A stretch of 64,000 nucleotides of DNA from Haloarcula pellucida (GTDB taxonomy: Archaea > Halobacteriota > Halobacteria > Halobacteriales > Haloarculaceae). The position numbers and the translations under genes were made by a program. Shown one piece after another: positions 63,419 through 64,000 of the stretch (positions are counted from its first letter, which is position 1; the number at the start of each line of letters is the position of its first letter). The notes under the pieces are model-generated. The model was not told the origin of the DNA. It worked only from the letters and a program-made list of their open reading frames with translations, and did no database searches. Location of the stretch: positions 910,262 to 974,261 of the forward strand of contig NZ_BMOU01000001.1 of assembly GCF_014647235.1 (NCBI RefSeq), given 5' to 3'.

Positions 63419-64000
63419 ATGAGTACAGCGACGGCCGACGTCTCGAAGCGGAAGGCGTGGCTGATGGCCGCCCGGCCACAGACGCTCCCCGCCGGGGCCG
63501 CCCCGGTCGTCGTCGGGACCGGACTCGCGGTCCACGCCGACGTCTTCGCACTGTTCCCGGCGCTTGCGGCGCTCGTCGGGGCCCTCCTCATACAGGTGGG
63601 GACGAACTTCGCGAACGACTACTACGACGCCATCAAAGGCGCCGACACGGACGAACGAGAGGGGTTCACCCGGGTGACGGCGGGCGGTCTCATCGAACCC
63701 GACGCGGTCAAGCGGGCGATGATACTGACGTACGGCCTCGCCGTCGTCGTCGGCGTCTCCCTCGTCGCCATCGGTGGCCTCCCCATCGTCGTCGTCGGTC
63801 TCTCGGGTATCGCCGCCGGCATCCTCTACACCGGCGGCCCGTTCCCCTACGGCTACCGCGGTCTGGGCGACTTGTTCGTCTTCCTCTACTTCGGCCTCGT
63901 CGCCGTCACCGGGACGTATTACGTGCAGGCGGTGTCGCGTATACCGGAGGTCGGCACGTTCCCGATGACCCTTCCCGACGGGAGTCTCACGGTGGCCGCA
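63419..64000 (+). CDS. menA: 1,4-dihydroxy-2-naphthoate polyprenyltransferase MenA, cut by window end
   Basis: The first 194 residues of an integral-membrane UbiA-type prenyltransferase; the C-terminus lies beyond the window. It starts MSTATADVSKRKAW and has the RPQTLPAGAAPV start and the first Asp-rich prenyl-diphosphate motif N-F-A-N-D-Y-Y-D (NDYYDAIKGAD). About five membrane helices are visible. It attaches the isoprenoid tail to make demethylmenaquinone. It is the last menaquinone gene seen here. Confidence 0.93.
   Translation, partial: MSTATADVSKRKAWLMAARPQTLPAGAAPVVVGTGLAVHADVFALFPALAALVGALLIQVGTNFANDYYDAIKGADTDEREGFTRVTAGGLIEPDAVKRAMILTYGLAVVVGVSLVAIGGLPIVVVGLSGIAAGILYTGGPFPYGYRGLGDLFVFLYFGLVAVTGTYYVQAVSRIPEVGTFPMTLPDGSLTVAA

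Overview
The window is a gene-dense piece of a haloarchaeal chromosome (class Halobacteria). The evidence is high GC, strongly acidic proteins, many families confined to halophilic archaea (DUF5822, DUF5827, UPF0058, HalX response regulator), Tat-type signal peptides, leaderless-looking genes with TATA boxes about 25-35 bases upstream, archaeal-type metabolism (ADP-forming acetyl-CoA synthetase) and an aMBF1 homologue. The genus cannot be fixed from the sequence. No plasmid or virus hallmark, CRISPR array or complete insertion sequence was seen.

Layout. 1-4.8 kb: end of a thiolase with its DUF35 partner, two paralogous small proteins with palindrome-rich upstream regions, a Dps ferritin with DtxR-type operator-like sites nearby, and a Tat-exported spondin-domain protein. 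4.8-8.0 kb: fused ADP-forming acetyl-CoA synthetase and a DRTGG/P-loop partner. 8.2-13.8 kb: biotin locus (bioF-bioD, a class III aminotransferase, a probable BioU, bioB). 13.8-18.1 kb: FNT transporter, panB, small proteins, HAD phosphatase, acyl-CoA dehydrogenase. 18.1-19.6 kb: aMBF1, tRNA-Leu, a gene-poor stretch with a 35-bp tandem repeat and tRNA-like debris, and an unusual tRNA-like gene. 19.6-23.5 kb: cupin and sdhCDBA. 23.6-26.1 kb: a divergent aspartoacylase-like hydrolase and a RimK-RimB fusion. 26.1-30.9 kb: AlkA-type glycosylase, Hsp20, second acyl-CoA dehydrogenase, HADH/enoyl-CoA hydratase fusion, tRNA-Glu(TTC). 31-36 kb: sugar nucleotidyltransferase, arylsulfotransferase, DUF21 protein, tRNA-Glu(CTC), membrane-anchored winged-helix protein. 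36-44.7 kb: large FAD/Fe-S oxidoreductase and a complete Liv-type ABC importer. 44.8-50 kb: thyX, RecA-like ATPase with a HalX regulator, MBL hydrolase, a 78-bp palindromic mini-element, DUF302, P-loop ATPase, Mn/Fe-SOD. 50.3-53.9 kb: photolyase, enoyl-CoA hydratase with a regulator, UPF0058, CopG-like protein. 54.1-64 kb: menaquinone genes menF, menD, menB and menA (cut by the window end), interleaved with a secreted protease, a membrane DnaJ protein, a TIM-barrel isomerase and a LOV-domain histidine kinase.

Together the genes cover energy and acyl-CoA metabolism (acetate activation, beta-oxidation, succinate dehydrogenase, menaquinone), cofactor synthesis (biotin, pantothenate, thymidylate) and stress or light responses (Dps, SOD, Hsp20, photolyase, LOV kinase). 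The points most worth following up are the non-canonical biotin locus, the ligase/protease/hydrolase set, the palindromic mini-element, the unresolved tRNA-like gene and the stacked operator-like palindromes.
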